Below are positions 27,101 through 39,620 of a DNA stretch of 64,000 nucleotides, in pieces (the stretch's first letter is position 1; every line of letters begins with the position of its first letter). Source of the stretch: Bugulina stolonifera. Its lineage: Eukaryota > Bryozoa > Gymnolaemata > Cheilostomatida > Bugulidae. The stretch spans positions 11,467,001-11,531,000 of the forward strand of contig OW285196.1 of the NCBI GenBank assembly GCA_935421135.1. Reading direction: 5' to 3'. The position numbers and the translations under genes are program-made. A model generated the notes under the pieces. The model was not told where the DNA came from, searched no databases, and was given only the letters and a program-made list of their open reading frames with translations.

Positions 27101-30100
27101 GCTCCTGTAAGAGTATTGATCAGGATAGTTAAGTATAGCACAACGTCGTGGTCGCTAACCTTCCAGTTTTCTATATTGGGAGCACTCTGCTACTACTTGT
27201 TCCGTGCCTTCATACTTGTCATGTGATCTAGAGTCAGTATTATTTTTATTTCCGGGACTGGTAGTCTACATTGCACAAGTCGTGTTGATGTAATGCTGAC
27301 CCTACAAAAGATATATTGGATATTTGCTATTGTTTATGATTTGGATATTTAATTTTAGCTCCTGGCTTTTATGTACGGATGGAAGACATTCTATCATCAA
27401 GGTAAGGTCTTTTAAACACATTTGCATAATAATATAAAATTAACTTGTGTTTGCTAACTGATAATTAGGGAATTTATTTGCAGATGGAGGTATATTCTGG
27501 ATGTATTGAATGTTGGTTGTATGAAATCTAGAATTATTATTATAGTAAATACAAACACATTAGAGCAGCTCGTTGAAACTAAACGTTGGATAATGGTAAT
27601 TGATGAAGTGTAAACTGTCCTTAGTTCCTTAGTATAGCTGTTATAACATACTATAGTAATATTCTGTTGTGGTACCACAGGCTATGAAACTGGACAGGAA
27701 ATGGAACCCTATCTAAGAGACCTCGGAGTGAAGCTGAATAAGGTATGTCCTTCCAACGATTCATTAGTGTGGATGATTTCATTGGCTCACGGTTGACTCC
27801 AGTTCAAATATAGTTTGTTTTTACGTTTAACGGTTTTGAATGATGCACGGCACATCCTGTATAATTCATGTACATGTTACATGATAGACTGTCATGTGTT
27901 TGTACACGCATGGTGCAATCTATATATATATGATGCGATGTACATACATGTACATATGGGTATGTGGTGTATAGAAACTATACTACCTTGTATAATAAGT
28001 CTCTACTGTAGTATATGTACACACATATCTACATATTATATACAGTGAGTCTACTATGTAAAGGACAGCACTTGATCACTACCCAACTTTCTGATGTAAT
28101 AATATCAATCAAACAGTTTTATACATTATTGCGCATAGTTTGTTAACGAAAAATCCTTTGGGGATACCTTTGATATATTAATTATACATGTATATACAGG
28201 CAAGTGCTATGGCCCATACGATAGGACATACCTAAATGTATATGCATGCACAATGTCAGGGGATTTCTAAACTAACATGATGACTAATGCACCATAAGTG
28301 AGTGTTGGAAAGAGTGCTCTATCTTGTGGGCTGTTCTAGAGCTCTACACAATTACGACGTTTAGAGATCAGGGAGATGTTTATAATCTAAAATCTCGCAT
28401 TGAAACCACACGGCCCTAATAGCCACTCAGTATTTTCCAGTTTGAACCAATACAGTCATTAGGAATATGCCCAGTTGATAATAAAGATTAATACAGATGG
28501 CTGTTGTGCCACATGCACTTCATATTCTTACTGGTCTGGAGGATTTATTAATATGCTACTGGAATGTTTTCAGTTTATGTTACCTTATTGTAGACTCGGG
28601 AGAATTTTGAATCGACTCGGGATGAAGCCAGTCAGTTGATGAATAAAATGTCTTTGGTAAGTGTGTTAAAATCTTCAGTGAGTCAGATTAATATCAGTAT
28701 GTTTTCAAATCTTTTACCCCATAATTAGCGTTCTTTTCCCAAATTTGAATCTAATTTTTCACCAAAAGAAGTTTTGTAGAATACAAATAATTTGTTTCCT
28801 TAAATGGTGTCGGATATTCAACCCCATGAAACCAATGATATGTGTTGGCATGTTGTGTCAAATCAGTACTGGCTCATTGCGTTTGAATCTTTAGTAACAC
28901 GTTTGAATACCAAACACGTTCATTATACACTAGCCTATATTATAGCCTGCATAATAATTTTGTTGAAATAGGGAATTTTAAAAATGATGATGTCTATTAA
29001 AATGTTAGACCTTCCATAAGGAATTTTAAAAATGATGATGTTTATTAAAATGTTAGACCTTCCATGAGATTAGTATGCCTATCATATTCGGCAAGCACCT
29101 GTTATCACCTGACAGACATGGAGGCTAATTACCTGCCGAAACCTAATGACGAACTAAGCAATTATTTTATAAGAATAAGGATGATACTGATATTATATTA
29201 TATAATACAAGATTATTTTTTGGGTGCATTGACCTTATCCAAATCTATCAACAAATTCACAATACTTTTTTGTTCTCTGTATCCCAGCCTATAAAGTAAT
29301 TACACTTTTAACATGAAGGTCCACATGTACGTCGTATAAGATATACATTGTTATACTTGTTTCATTTGCATTTGAGGGCGTGCGAGGGTTGAAGTGCTAA
29401 TTTTATCGGATAAATACTTAAATGAATTAAAATCTACTTTTGATCTTAATTTACATGAATAAAATAAAGGTTTTTGTCTTGGAGTAATTTTCTAAATTTA
29501 AATCAGGACTATACGTTTGCTGCATGGTATACAATGCTCTCTAGACAACATTCCACACACATATCTTCATAAACTGGCATTTTGTTCTTGTAATTAGAGG
29601 TACCGTGACGAGTCCCAACCAAATCCTCTGGGACAATTTATGGCATTTGCACGCTACAGTGTGTGTCCCTTGGTTAAGGTAATCGCACCCTGTGCTCCGT
29701 ATACATACTCTCATACTGTAAGAGAATGTACATTGCATCGTCAGCTACGCTCTATTGCTTGTGACTCACTCAATTCATATTGAACTCTCTGCCTCGAACA
29801 AAAATTGTGTATCACAAGTTTAAAATTAATAGGAGTTGTCTCTGCATTCCTTTTTGTCAACTCATTGAAGCCTGACTTTGCTATGTACATTCTATCTGCT
29901 ACGCAGACTCCCTCTTGGTAGAGATGTTTACACCTCCACTACCACACACTACACTACTAGTTTAGTTGGTTGTTGCATCGGCGTCTCTCCAGACCAATTG
30001 TTTATTCAACCCGTTAGTCGGTGTTGTCTCGTCATATTTCTACGGGATAAACAAGCAACATATTTTACTATCCATAATAAGACATGGAATATGTTCCATC

Positions 30101-33100
30101 CAGGTGTTTTATCTAGTGTATGCATGGAACAGGGTCTCTATGGTACATCTGTCCTCGTTTATAAGTCTGCATGTATGTGTTTCTGGGATACTACTGCTCT
30201 TCCTCTACTCTATCAAACTGTAGCTATGGCAAGGTGCTCTTTTGCTCAGAGACAAAGGGTTTCCATGCTGTATTCAAGGGTTCTCAACTCTTTAGCTAAG
30301 ATTGTATTTATATATCCAGTGTCCATTTTATGACCACATTCTGCTGCTCTGCATGCGACAAGTATAATATTACAAATTGTGAAGGAAAATGTTTGCAACT
30401 AATATCTGACATAACTCCAACAGCTGGCATAATCTACCGTTGATGGAGTTAACAATATTTGACTGTGATACTGTTATGTAGTCAGTTTTGGACTCGTGGG
30501 TATAATGCGCAACTGATTTCTAGAAGCTTGTGTCAGTCATATTACTTTTTATCTAGATTACACAGATTGTATGACGATGCGCATCTTCACTACACATTAA
30601 AGCATTGTGGTTCGGGTAATTTTAGTTCAACCGTGGTAATTATGATTTATGTTTATCTGATCTGATGCAGAAACCGAGTCCTGAAAGTCCAGTCCCTGCT
30701 AACAAGATGTTCACAAGACAAGGGTATCTGTTTGCCATGGAGAAAAGTGAGTAGTCATGTGCTCCTTGAGTCTACAAACTAGCTGAGTGCAAGTAGATTT
30801 GGTATTTGAAAAGTTGACCAAACCTCTCTCGGCCCTTAGAATTCAGAACCAATTCAATATAATGTAGCCAATAATAATATACATGTATGTACAATGTGTA
30901 TTCTTCTTAGGTGAGTGTGAGTAATAGTCATGTAAGTATAACGCTTGTGGCCATAACCATTCATTTGATAATAGATTCCGTTTTTCTATAGCAGGTATTT
31001 AATTACTTTAGATGTAGTGAATTATCTCAAGTTTTGAACAGCACATTCACCTCCCTATTTGTTTATATACATGTATTGGCTTGGCAATGTTTAGTTCATG
31101 ACTGATCATTATCACTAATTGGCCCCTTTGTTAAATCAAGGGTGGATAACTCTCAACTGTTATATTGTGTTGCAGAGGCTCTAGGTACAGTGAGCTGGAA
31201 TAAATACTTCTGCTCATATCAGAAAGAGGCAAAGATATTCACAATGATACCATTTCATCAGACAACCAGCAATGCTGGTAAACTGGTTAGTACCCGAACC
31301 TCTTTGAGCTGGTGTTGTGAAAACACTTTCGCCAATTGTGCATTATGGTCAGAAACCAGTTTTGCTCTCATTCCCTTTTTCAATAAATAATTTAGGTTGA
31401 TTACTTCAGATTTTGTCGAAGCAGTTAACCTGCTGTTAGCCTTTCAGATTTACATTCTATTTGGCCGTGTCGACATTGTAGAACCTGACTCCGGATACAA
31501 TGGTGCTCGCTTCCTGTGTCCGCAGAGCTACCGAATCTATAGAAAGAAGATTCTGTTTCGATATTACAATTGCTGATAGGTGAGTCACTCAGTCAGCTGG
31601 TCAATATTCTACATACTCGTACATGTGTATTTGTATGCTTATGGTGTATAGGCCTATGGATTATGATAATTGGTTACAGGCCATCTGGTATGACCCTACA
31701 AGCACTTAGTGACAAGGACAGACAGGAATGGCTGGAAGCAATGGATGGTAAAGAACCAGTCTATGCGCAGCCTGTGCTTTCTAAAGACTCTCAGGTCTGT
31801 AATTGTCTAAGTAGCCTACATGTGTAGTGGTGCTCAGGCTATCATGTGTCTTGGTCTAGCTATGATTTGCACAATTCCTGTAGTCCTATATAATATAATA
31901 ATTAATATATTATGTGTCACCCCAATGCAACTATAACAGTTGTATAAATGTATTATGGCTCCACACTCATCTTATTCTTACTTTATATTACATTATCAGC
32001 AGAGAGGGACAATGGTAGCCCCTTTAGTTGTCATTTCCCAGAACATTTTTCACCAAAATAGTGTTCATATTTTTTGAATTGTCTTCTCTTGCTCTATAAA
32101 ACTCTATAAATTATTGAGAAAACAACTTCAAATAATTATTCACTAATATTGATGGTACCACATAGGCCTTCATTATTGTATACAGGTGTACATTTATATT
32201 TACCTAAAACCGTGAATTATAATGGTATATTATTTGTTATACATGTAGATCACAAGTTACATGTTAACATTCTATACAATTACAGGACTATATGCTAGAC
32301 AATGTAGGGTTCACATTTGCCCACAAGTGTATAGATGGAGTGGAAAGCAGAGGTATCACAGACCAAGGTCTATATAGAGTTGTGGGAGTGAGCTCTAAGG
32401 TCACTAGACTCATGCAACAAGGCTTAGGTATGCTCTAGACATCAATGTCTTTCACATTATGTACCTTTGCTTAAATTGAGTTATAATATACCCTTAGGGT
32501 CTTAATGAGCTATTACTGTAGTTAAACTATAATATACAGAAACGTGTATTCCTTTTTCCAATTATTTCCCTCTTTATTGGCAGCAACCTCCTTATTTCTG
32601 TTAACTACTTCTCCATTACAGACTAAGTTCTCCTCTAAATATGTAAACTATCATGTACAGTAATTATGATTGGTGAATAGTAATAGGATGGCTTGTGGAC
32701 TCTTATGGAACCCAGGCTACTGGCAATGAACTCTTTTATTATATTCTATAACCTTAGATCCAAAGAAGATAGACAAACTCAATCTGTCGGATCCGTCCTG
32801 TGAGTTTGAGGTGAAGACGATTACCAGTGCTCTTAAGAGTTACTTCAGAAAACTCTCCGAACCTCTCATGACCTTTAAACTCCACCAGAAGCTCATATCT
32901 GCTGCAAGTATGTCCGTCTCAGTCTGTCTGCATGTCTGTCTGCATGTCTGTCTGTCTGCATGTCTGTCTGTCTGCATGTCTGTCTGATATATAGTTGATC
33001 AATACGGAAACTTTATGCACCAAATTTGCTGAAAGTCAAACTTTTGTTTCAGTAAAGGCGACCCTCGGTATATTACAACATTTATTCTTTATGGTTTGAT

Positions 33101-36100
33101 GTTATTGTTACTATTAGCTAATAATAGTTATTGATTTCTATTCTGTTGAAATGTTACCGTCCTCCGTGTGTTTAATAATTAGCGTGCCAACGGTGTTGTT
33201 GAACTGTTACCTAGCCCAGCTCACAAGACTTGTGTGTGAATACGCTACACGACCATAACTATACATAAAGTTGTTAATTGTGGGTAGAAAATGAGTTATA
33301 TATTCACACATGTTTCTCCACCCGTACTATTGCAACCAACTGCAGTGCATACTCCATATGTATGTAATATATCCATGGGGTTAGTGTATTGCATGCTGCC
33401 AGCTGTTAATAGGCACTTAATATGTACGTGTTTGCAGAATTGGAGAACAGGGAAAGGAGAGTAGACGAAATATCCAACATTGTGAGGCAGCTACCTTCAC
33501 CCAACTATAAAATGCTGAGCATGCTCATCAGGCATCTTCATAAGTATGTAACTATCAAGACGTTGTTTATTTAATGCATTCCCATCGCAGGCCCGTGATA
33601 AAGATAAATTATGTGTAACTAACCTACTTAGTCATTTGAGTTTATTTTGAATATAGGATCAAAGTATGCTTGTTCGATTCCAACCATATGTGTCGTCTAG
33701 CTTGACCTCTTAACCTGCCATCTACTGCCCAGTGGTAATCTGTTGGTAGGTCAAATTCTGTGAAAGTTTGCCCTAAGCAGGAGATAGTAACTCTACACAA
33801 TGATGGAAGTACTTTGAGCCTTTGACTGTAGTGTATTAGTTTTAATTTGACACAGTCATGTATTGCGAGTTCCTGTGTCCATTTTCATTACATTGGGAGG
33901 AAAGCTTCATATTATGTCATATATTGTGCTGGCTGGTTGGCTGACTGCTGATTGGTTGGCTGTGTACTGTTTCCATACATGATACATATTGTGGTTGATT
34001 GACTCTTCACTGTTCCGCTACTCTATTTCTCAGTGTAGCCGCAGAGTCCGACAGGAACATGATGAGCATATCTAATCTCTCCGTCTGTTTTGGCCCAACA
34101 CTACTTCGTCCCGAGGAGGAAACGGTGGCGGCCATCATGGATATAAAATTCTGTAATTTAGTAGTAGAAATCATGTTAGCCAATTGTGAAAGGGTAAGTA
34201 TGCGCATGTTAATGTCAGCACCATATATGCCAATTCAGTAGACTGGCATCATTAGTTGATAAGTACAACTGTTGACAATGATAACAGTACGTCACCAGCA
34301 TGGCGTACTTAGAACTGGCTTACCTCCTGTTTGGTGTTAGTACATCTCAATGTATCTGGTTCGAAATGGCATTGAATAACCAATAGTAGCAAAAGATATA
34401 ACATTTTGTCTTTTATATGACGTTCTGTTTGATACTATGGAAATCAATGTAGAGCATGGAAGATCACTCCAAATTGGTGGTAAACTTTCAGCTGAAGAGT
34501 CTTGAATTGTTCATTGGATAGATTCTGTTTAACAGTGCCCAGTTCAATGTATTATGACTGTGGAAGCAATGTTGTCTTGCAGATATTTAGTAAAGAGACG
34601 TCAACCAATGAACTTGCACCAGAATCTTCTAGACCACCTGCTAAGTCAGCAGTGCAGAAACTCTACTCTGAGGAGAGTACGTATGGTAAACACAGGCCTA
34701 GTTACAGAGCTAGTAGTGTATACGCTAACATACCCCATAACGTCAGCCCCACAAGCCCTACCAGGCCAGAGAGTATGCCCCCTACCAACTCAGTGTCTGT
34801 ATCCAGACCTGCAACTACAGCCCCCACCAGACCTGACCTACCCACAAGGTCCAATGGTGCAAACCACAACAATAACAGTATAAGCACTGCGACTGACTCC
34901 AAGAGATCAACACAGGAAGTGAACAAACTAGGTGAGTGATTTATATATATTATACATAAAACATGAATTGTGTTGTGGCTGTCTTGACATGGCTCCTCAC
35001 AAATAACTCTAATAGTATAATCATGTTGTATTAGCACCATTTGAAGTTGTGCTCTCTCTCTAACTCAAAATCTCTATTGAATAGGTGTTTATTAGTGTTT
35101 TGTAAGGAGTGGAAACCAGATAAGCATATATCTGCATAGACATAGATATGGTACATGTACTCGTATATGTTGTTAATGTACACTAATCCTATGTGATTAA
35201 ACATATAATGATAGCTATTAAAGGTAGGCATATACTGACTAAGTTTAATGCATACTGGATCGGAAACTGTACTGCAGTCATGCATGTGTTGTGTATCTAA
35301 CAGTACTGAATGCAGTAAATAGTCAGCTCACAAACAGTATCATTGTATAATTTCTGTCGTTTGGTTTGTAGGCATAGCACCATATAATATGAACTTGGTT
35401 TGATGGTCAAATGCTTTTACTAAATTTATCTTATTGAAAACATATTTAATTTATTTTATATTAATCTTGAAAAATTTTATAACAGTATATATATATATAT
35501 ATATATGGAATATCATATTGACCATCCAGCTAGGTGATGTATAGTATGGTGTCCACAAGTTTGTTGGTAAACTCTCTCTCTCTACACTTTATGTTGTTAT
35601 TCTTTCATCCTAAACTCTAACCTATTATACCCATTCATTATATCTTGTGGGTCAAATATAGACAACGATATCATTGCATGGCTAAATGGCCAGGAATTAA
35701 TTACTAACAGCTGAAATATTGCTGTTTTACATACTGGCTTATTTTATTTCCAACTCCCAAATTGGGATAACATCACGCATGCTCCTTCTTTGACTAACAA
35801 ATTTTGGTGCAAAAATACCCTGATGCTGTTTTTGACTAAATTTGGCATCCGTTCTACAGCTGGTTCATAAAATTATTCATCAAGCTAGTTTATACTTGAG
35901 ACCTACCTGCGTGCAATGATACCCTGTTTAATATTTACCTGCATACAGTGATGAGAGTGGGACATGGACTAACTACACTCTGTGTTATATATGCACTTTC
36001 CTTGCTACTCAAATAATCTTAACTGGCGTGTAATACTTTAGACTGTGGTCCAATAACTTGGCTGTTGTACTCATCGGACCATCTGCATTGGTCCAGTGGT

Positions 36101-39100
36101 TATTTGCTGGTCTCTTAGGTTTTTGGGATCTGGCTATGGGTAAATATTTAACACAAGAGAACTCTATCAGTTTAGTGGGTGTGGTTGTAAGGAAGCCAAT
36201 GATATGCTATGTTACTACAATTGACCAATCAGTACTTTTGCAGAATATTTATCAGAAGCGAAATCCTTGGTTTGGTCTAATATCAGGATTATTTAGTTTA
36301 CCGGTCCTAGGCAGCCAGTCTAACAACCTTCTATTATTTTCTGCGGTTCATGTTTCAAAAATATTATGTGGATGTTGGTGGCCAAGGGAGTGCTAACTGC
36401 TAGTATGTGTGTTGTTGAATATAACTCTTTTCTCCTATTGGAGCGTATTCTCAAATATATCAAAATTATAATAGTGAGATGTAATGTACACATTAGCCTA
36501 TAATGTTTATCTCTATAGGAAGTGCTTTGTTATTTTCCATTTAACTAGAGCATCACCGAGCTGCCAATGAAACAAAATGTCTTTCTGGAAGGTAGACAGT
36601 CATGTGTTGTACCATCTTGGCAGAGAGCAAAGCTTATCATAGATAACTAACCATAGTAGTTCCACATGCATATGGTTGATATTCTGCTCTATCTTATAAT
36701 GCAGGCATAGAGGGCAAGGTCACATATAGCAATTCACACCTGAGGCCTGACAGGCCAGAACTCTATGGGGTCAACAAGTCTCCCTCTCCTGGAAGGTCTG
36801 GGGCAGGAAATGTTGGTAAACTAGTTTCACAACTCAACTACCCCGTAAAACAGCATAACTACACTAATGTGACACCTAGCAATCTCAAACCTACCAATCC
36901 AGTTATTACTCCTACAGAAGCTTGTAAGTTTGTACATGTTCAGTGTTAGAATTGTGGCTATTCTCATGTTTTAGATGATCGGATACAGTAAATATTTATA
37001 AAATTGTCTCGACATCCAAAGTAGTTTTGTGGAGTGTTTGTGCGGCCAACATCTCAAAAGTGTATATATTCATGTTGAATTCATACACCTAAGATATGTG
37101 CACTGACATGAAGATACTACTGTGTATGGGGTTTATTTGTATCGCATATCTTTATGTCTATTTTCAGATAATGTATTACGGAGTCCCATGTCAAAGAGCT
37201 ATGCTGGAGCACCCACTGCTGTTACAACAAATTATCCCCCTCCGTAAGTTGAAGCTTGTACTGGTTATCTGCTCTTCACTAGATGAAATATGAAATAATT
37301 ATGGTCACACTGGTATTATGTTCATTCGCGTATAGAGTTAACTTAACTTGAATCCTACGGCAATTTATCTCTCTGGGAATATTGTACTACCTTGGAGTTA
37401 TCTTCCTATTCATATCCGGTATTTAGTGAACCGACGTTGTTATATGTGACGTTGTATTATATAGCGTATACTTTAGTTGAAAGTGTGTTACTAACTACCC
37501 TCGTCCTGCGTAATACAGTATATTCTCAATTAATAGCCAGTGTAATACAGTATATTCCCAACCAATAGCCAGTGTAACATGATCATATACATAATATAAA
37601 TTGATATTCATGCTGTCATATAGCTGTCCTTTATTATTTTAATAGTGTATATACCATATGTCACATTGTCTTTTTAGTTGTAATGATTTTCGAAAAAGTT
37701 GGTCTATTCTGTTTATTTAGTAGTCTGCACATGTCCCATGGTCCAGGGGCTCTCTCTAAATTCATACGGGGCGTAACACGGTCGTCCCGCACCAAATCTA
37801 GATATTTGAAGTATGTAAGAGTTGTGGCTTCTTGTTATTTTTTGTGCCTTATCCACTCACTGGTGTGACTCTGTTAGACTGTGGTCCCACATTGTATGTG
37901 TAGTCGCAGACAGCTTTGTGTCATTATCACGCTTTCTCAATCATCTGCATCGGATAGGTCAGGTGAATGTATAGAGTTACCTGCCCTATTCTTAAGTTGG
38001 TTGATTGAACGATGAAATAGCTCCTGTTCTACTCATACACATAGATTGTGGTGCACTTATTGTTACTAAGGCTAACTACAAAAATGGCAAAAATAGTGTC
38101 AAAATTTTAATGCGCAACTTTATTAGTTTAATTAGATCTGAAGCTTTTAAACATCGTGCTGTATTTTCGCCACTCGCTTGTTTCTACTCACTCAGCTGGT
38201 TTATTACTGGTTTAGCTATTTACTTGTGAACGTATTCACCATGTATAATAGTTCAGCACTCAGCGATGTGCCAGTCAAATAGAGTAGTTGCGGACATATA
38301 CCCCCACTAGTCATTCACCTATTGGCTGGTATCTGATTTTTGTTGTAGCACTTGTTGTGTAGCCCTATTCAACTGTTTTCCTATTTATAACATGTTGCCT
38401 TGTATCAAAATTTTAGCATATATAGCCTAATAAATATTGCTAAAATAGCGGTAGTGGCTGCCCCATAGTGTACGATATGCTATGAGAAGGTGCATCTGAC
38501 TTGTTTTAGTAGTAATTTGCCTGATGCCCTTGACCCTCACCTCATGAGTCACGATTTACGATTTAGTCCCCAAAGTGATAATATAGTAGCTAGTTGATGC
38601 TTGGTCCACTAGCTGAGGCTGTGATTTGATTCTGTTATACTTGAGATTATTATAACCTGGTGACTTGGGATTAATATAAACTGGTGACTTGGGATTCATG
38701 TAACCTCGTGTCACACGAGTGTTGGAATCGAGTTGTATTTATCCCTCATCAGAAGTTCGTACCAAATGGGAAGTTGAAATAATCAGATTACTTTGCGCTT
38801 GTCTAAACTCGTCTTCATTGGGTTTTATTTAGTTAGTTGCTCACTTGTTATTCCTCAACCATGAAATCTGTTACAGACAATTTTAGATTGTATTATGAAA
38901 TTATTTTGTGTATTTCGACTGGGGTCCCAATATAGTACAATATACTCATGACATAGCAGGCCTATATATCTGTTTGTTATATTTGATTGTTATGCTGTTA
39001 TGTTTAGGACCAGCGTTCCTGGTCCTGGAGCCGCTCTCATTCACAGGAGGGTACGAGCGATATATGCCTGTGAGGCGGAGAATGAATCCGAGCTTTCATT

Positions 39101-39620
39101 TGAACCTAACGACATTATATACAATGGTAAGTTCTTCGATTAGAAACGTTGTTTGCATTTCGGCATGGTCTGCTCTTGTAGGCGTAGATCTGGTGATAAT
39201 CTTTGCGACGCAATTCTAACTGTATACTAATATTATGTAGACATATGCACAGATAAGCCCAAATTAACCAGTTTCCTGTACGAACTACGGCGTATTGATG
39301 ACAAGTTTTCAATATTACATGTCACCTTCTGTACTCTTGAATGATTATACCTGTAGCAACTTAGACTATTTGGTGGCGGATTGTCTAGAATCCTACATTA
39401 CCACTATATGCCGACATTTCATGACTAGAGTAGGAGTAGACATTCGTGTAGCCTAGTTGAACTGTTCAAAGAGCACTTTTATCATTTTGAATTGAATAAA
39501 ATGTGACTGTTCTGTTGCTTGACTGTAGTGAAGGAATCCAGGGAACCCGGGTGGCTAGAGGGAACACTCAGCGGTAAAACAGGCCTCCTTCCGGCAAACT
39601 ACGTGGAATATATTAACTAG
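15196..39620 (+). CDS. GRAF/oligophrenin-type RhoGAP (BAR-PH-RhoGAP-SH3)
   Basis: Membrane-bending Rho-family GTPase activator of the ARHGAP26/ARHGAP10/ARHGAP42/OPHN1 group. 22 exons join in phase: 15196-15349, 21974-22069, 24213-24274, 24819-24890, 25547-25651, 26124-26234, 27359-27401, 27681-27742, 28594-28656, 30671-30746, 31176-31285, 31482-31579, 31680-31794, 32286-32427, 32758-32907, 33438-33543, 34034-34193, 34583-34931, 36705-36923, 37168-37243, 39008-39126 and 39529-39620. The protein has 859 residues. The BAR domain (about 1-245) opens [17 protein letters not shown] is about 268-378. RhoGAP is about 390-575, with the arginine finger in GLYRVVG (Arg420) and later [18 protein letters not shown] Ser/Pro-rich linker follows to about 800. 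SH3 (about 804-859) reads [13 protein letters not shown] and ends [12 protein letters not shown]. The terminal SH3 argues for GRAF over oligophrenin. The family splits only in vertebrates, so no paralogue symbol is given. Intron 1 is 6.6 kb. Confidence 0.97.
15350..21973 (+). other. 6.6 kb first intron of the GRAF-like gene
   Basis: The donor is GTAAGT and the acceptor TTTCCAG. Joining the flanks restores the BAR domain reading (NAAKT then [10 protein letters not shown]). I see no exon, complete element or large tandem array within it. It is AT-rich unique-looking sequence with scattered ACATGTA motifs. Two ORFs of 61 and 75 codons at 20862-21391 are not supported. Confidence 0.7.
22903..22980. 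repeat. (GACT)n-type microsatellite
   Basis: A degenerate CTGACTGACTAACTGACTGA tract with GGTT and GGCT variants in GRAF intron 2. Confidence 0.75.
25899..25912 (+). repeat. 14-base poly-G run
   Basis: An uninterrupted G run in the intron between GRAF exons 5 and 6, with GGTGG directly before it. Such runs are prone to length error. Confidence 0.85.
28972..29067. repeat. 48-bp tandem duplication
   Basis: Two adjacent 48-bp copies (28972-29019 and 29020-29067) begin GGAATTTTAAAAATGATGAT and differ at about two positions. They lie in GRAF intron 9. The near-identity indicates a recent event. Confidence 0.9.
29598..29678 (+). CDS. Candidate cassette exon of the GRAF-like gene
   Basis: An 81-bp open stretch of 27 codons is bounded by a pyrimidine-rich acceptor (TTGTTCTTGTAATTAG) and a good donor (AAG then GTAATC). 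It lies between exons 9 and 10, both of which meet in phase 0, so inclusion would preserve the frame and add [20 protein letters not shown] plus SVCPLVK just before the PH domain. No counterpart comes to mind in vertebrate GRAF proteins. It is supported only by splice-site geometry, so it may be an alternative exon or chance. Confidence 0.35.
32908..32987. repeat. TCTG/CATG microsatellite at an exon boundary
   Basis: Repeats of TGTCTGTCTGCATGTCTG begin inside the 5' splice site region of GRAF exon 15 (the donor GTATGTCCGTCTC runs into the array). Confidence 0.8.
35486..35506. repeat. (TA)n microsatellite
   Basis: About ten TA units in GRAF intron 18. Confidence 0.85.
37511..37574. repeat. 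32-bp tandem duplication
   Basis: Two copies start TAATACAGTATATTC and end AATAGCCAGTG. They lie in the intron between GRAF exons 20 and 21. Confidence 0.85.
38635..38710. repeat. Tandem repeat with CTGGTGACTTGGGATT core
   Basis: Two to three copies of a roughly 27-bp unit (AACCTGGTGACTTGGGATTA) in the intron between GRAF exons 20 and 21. Confidence 0.7.
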
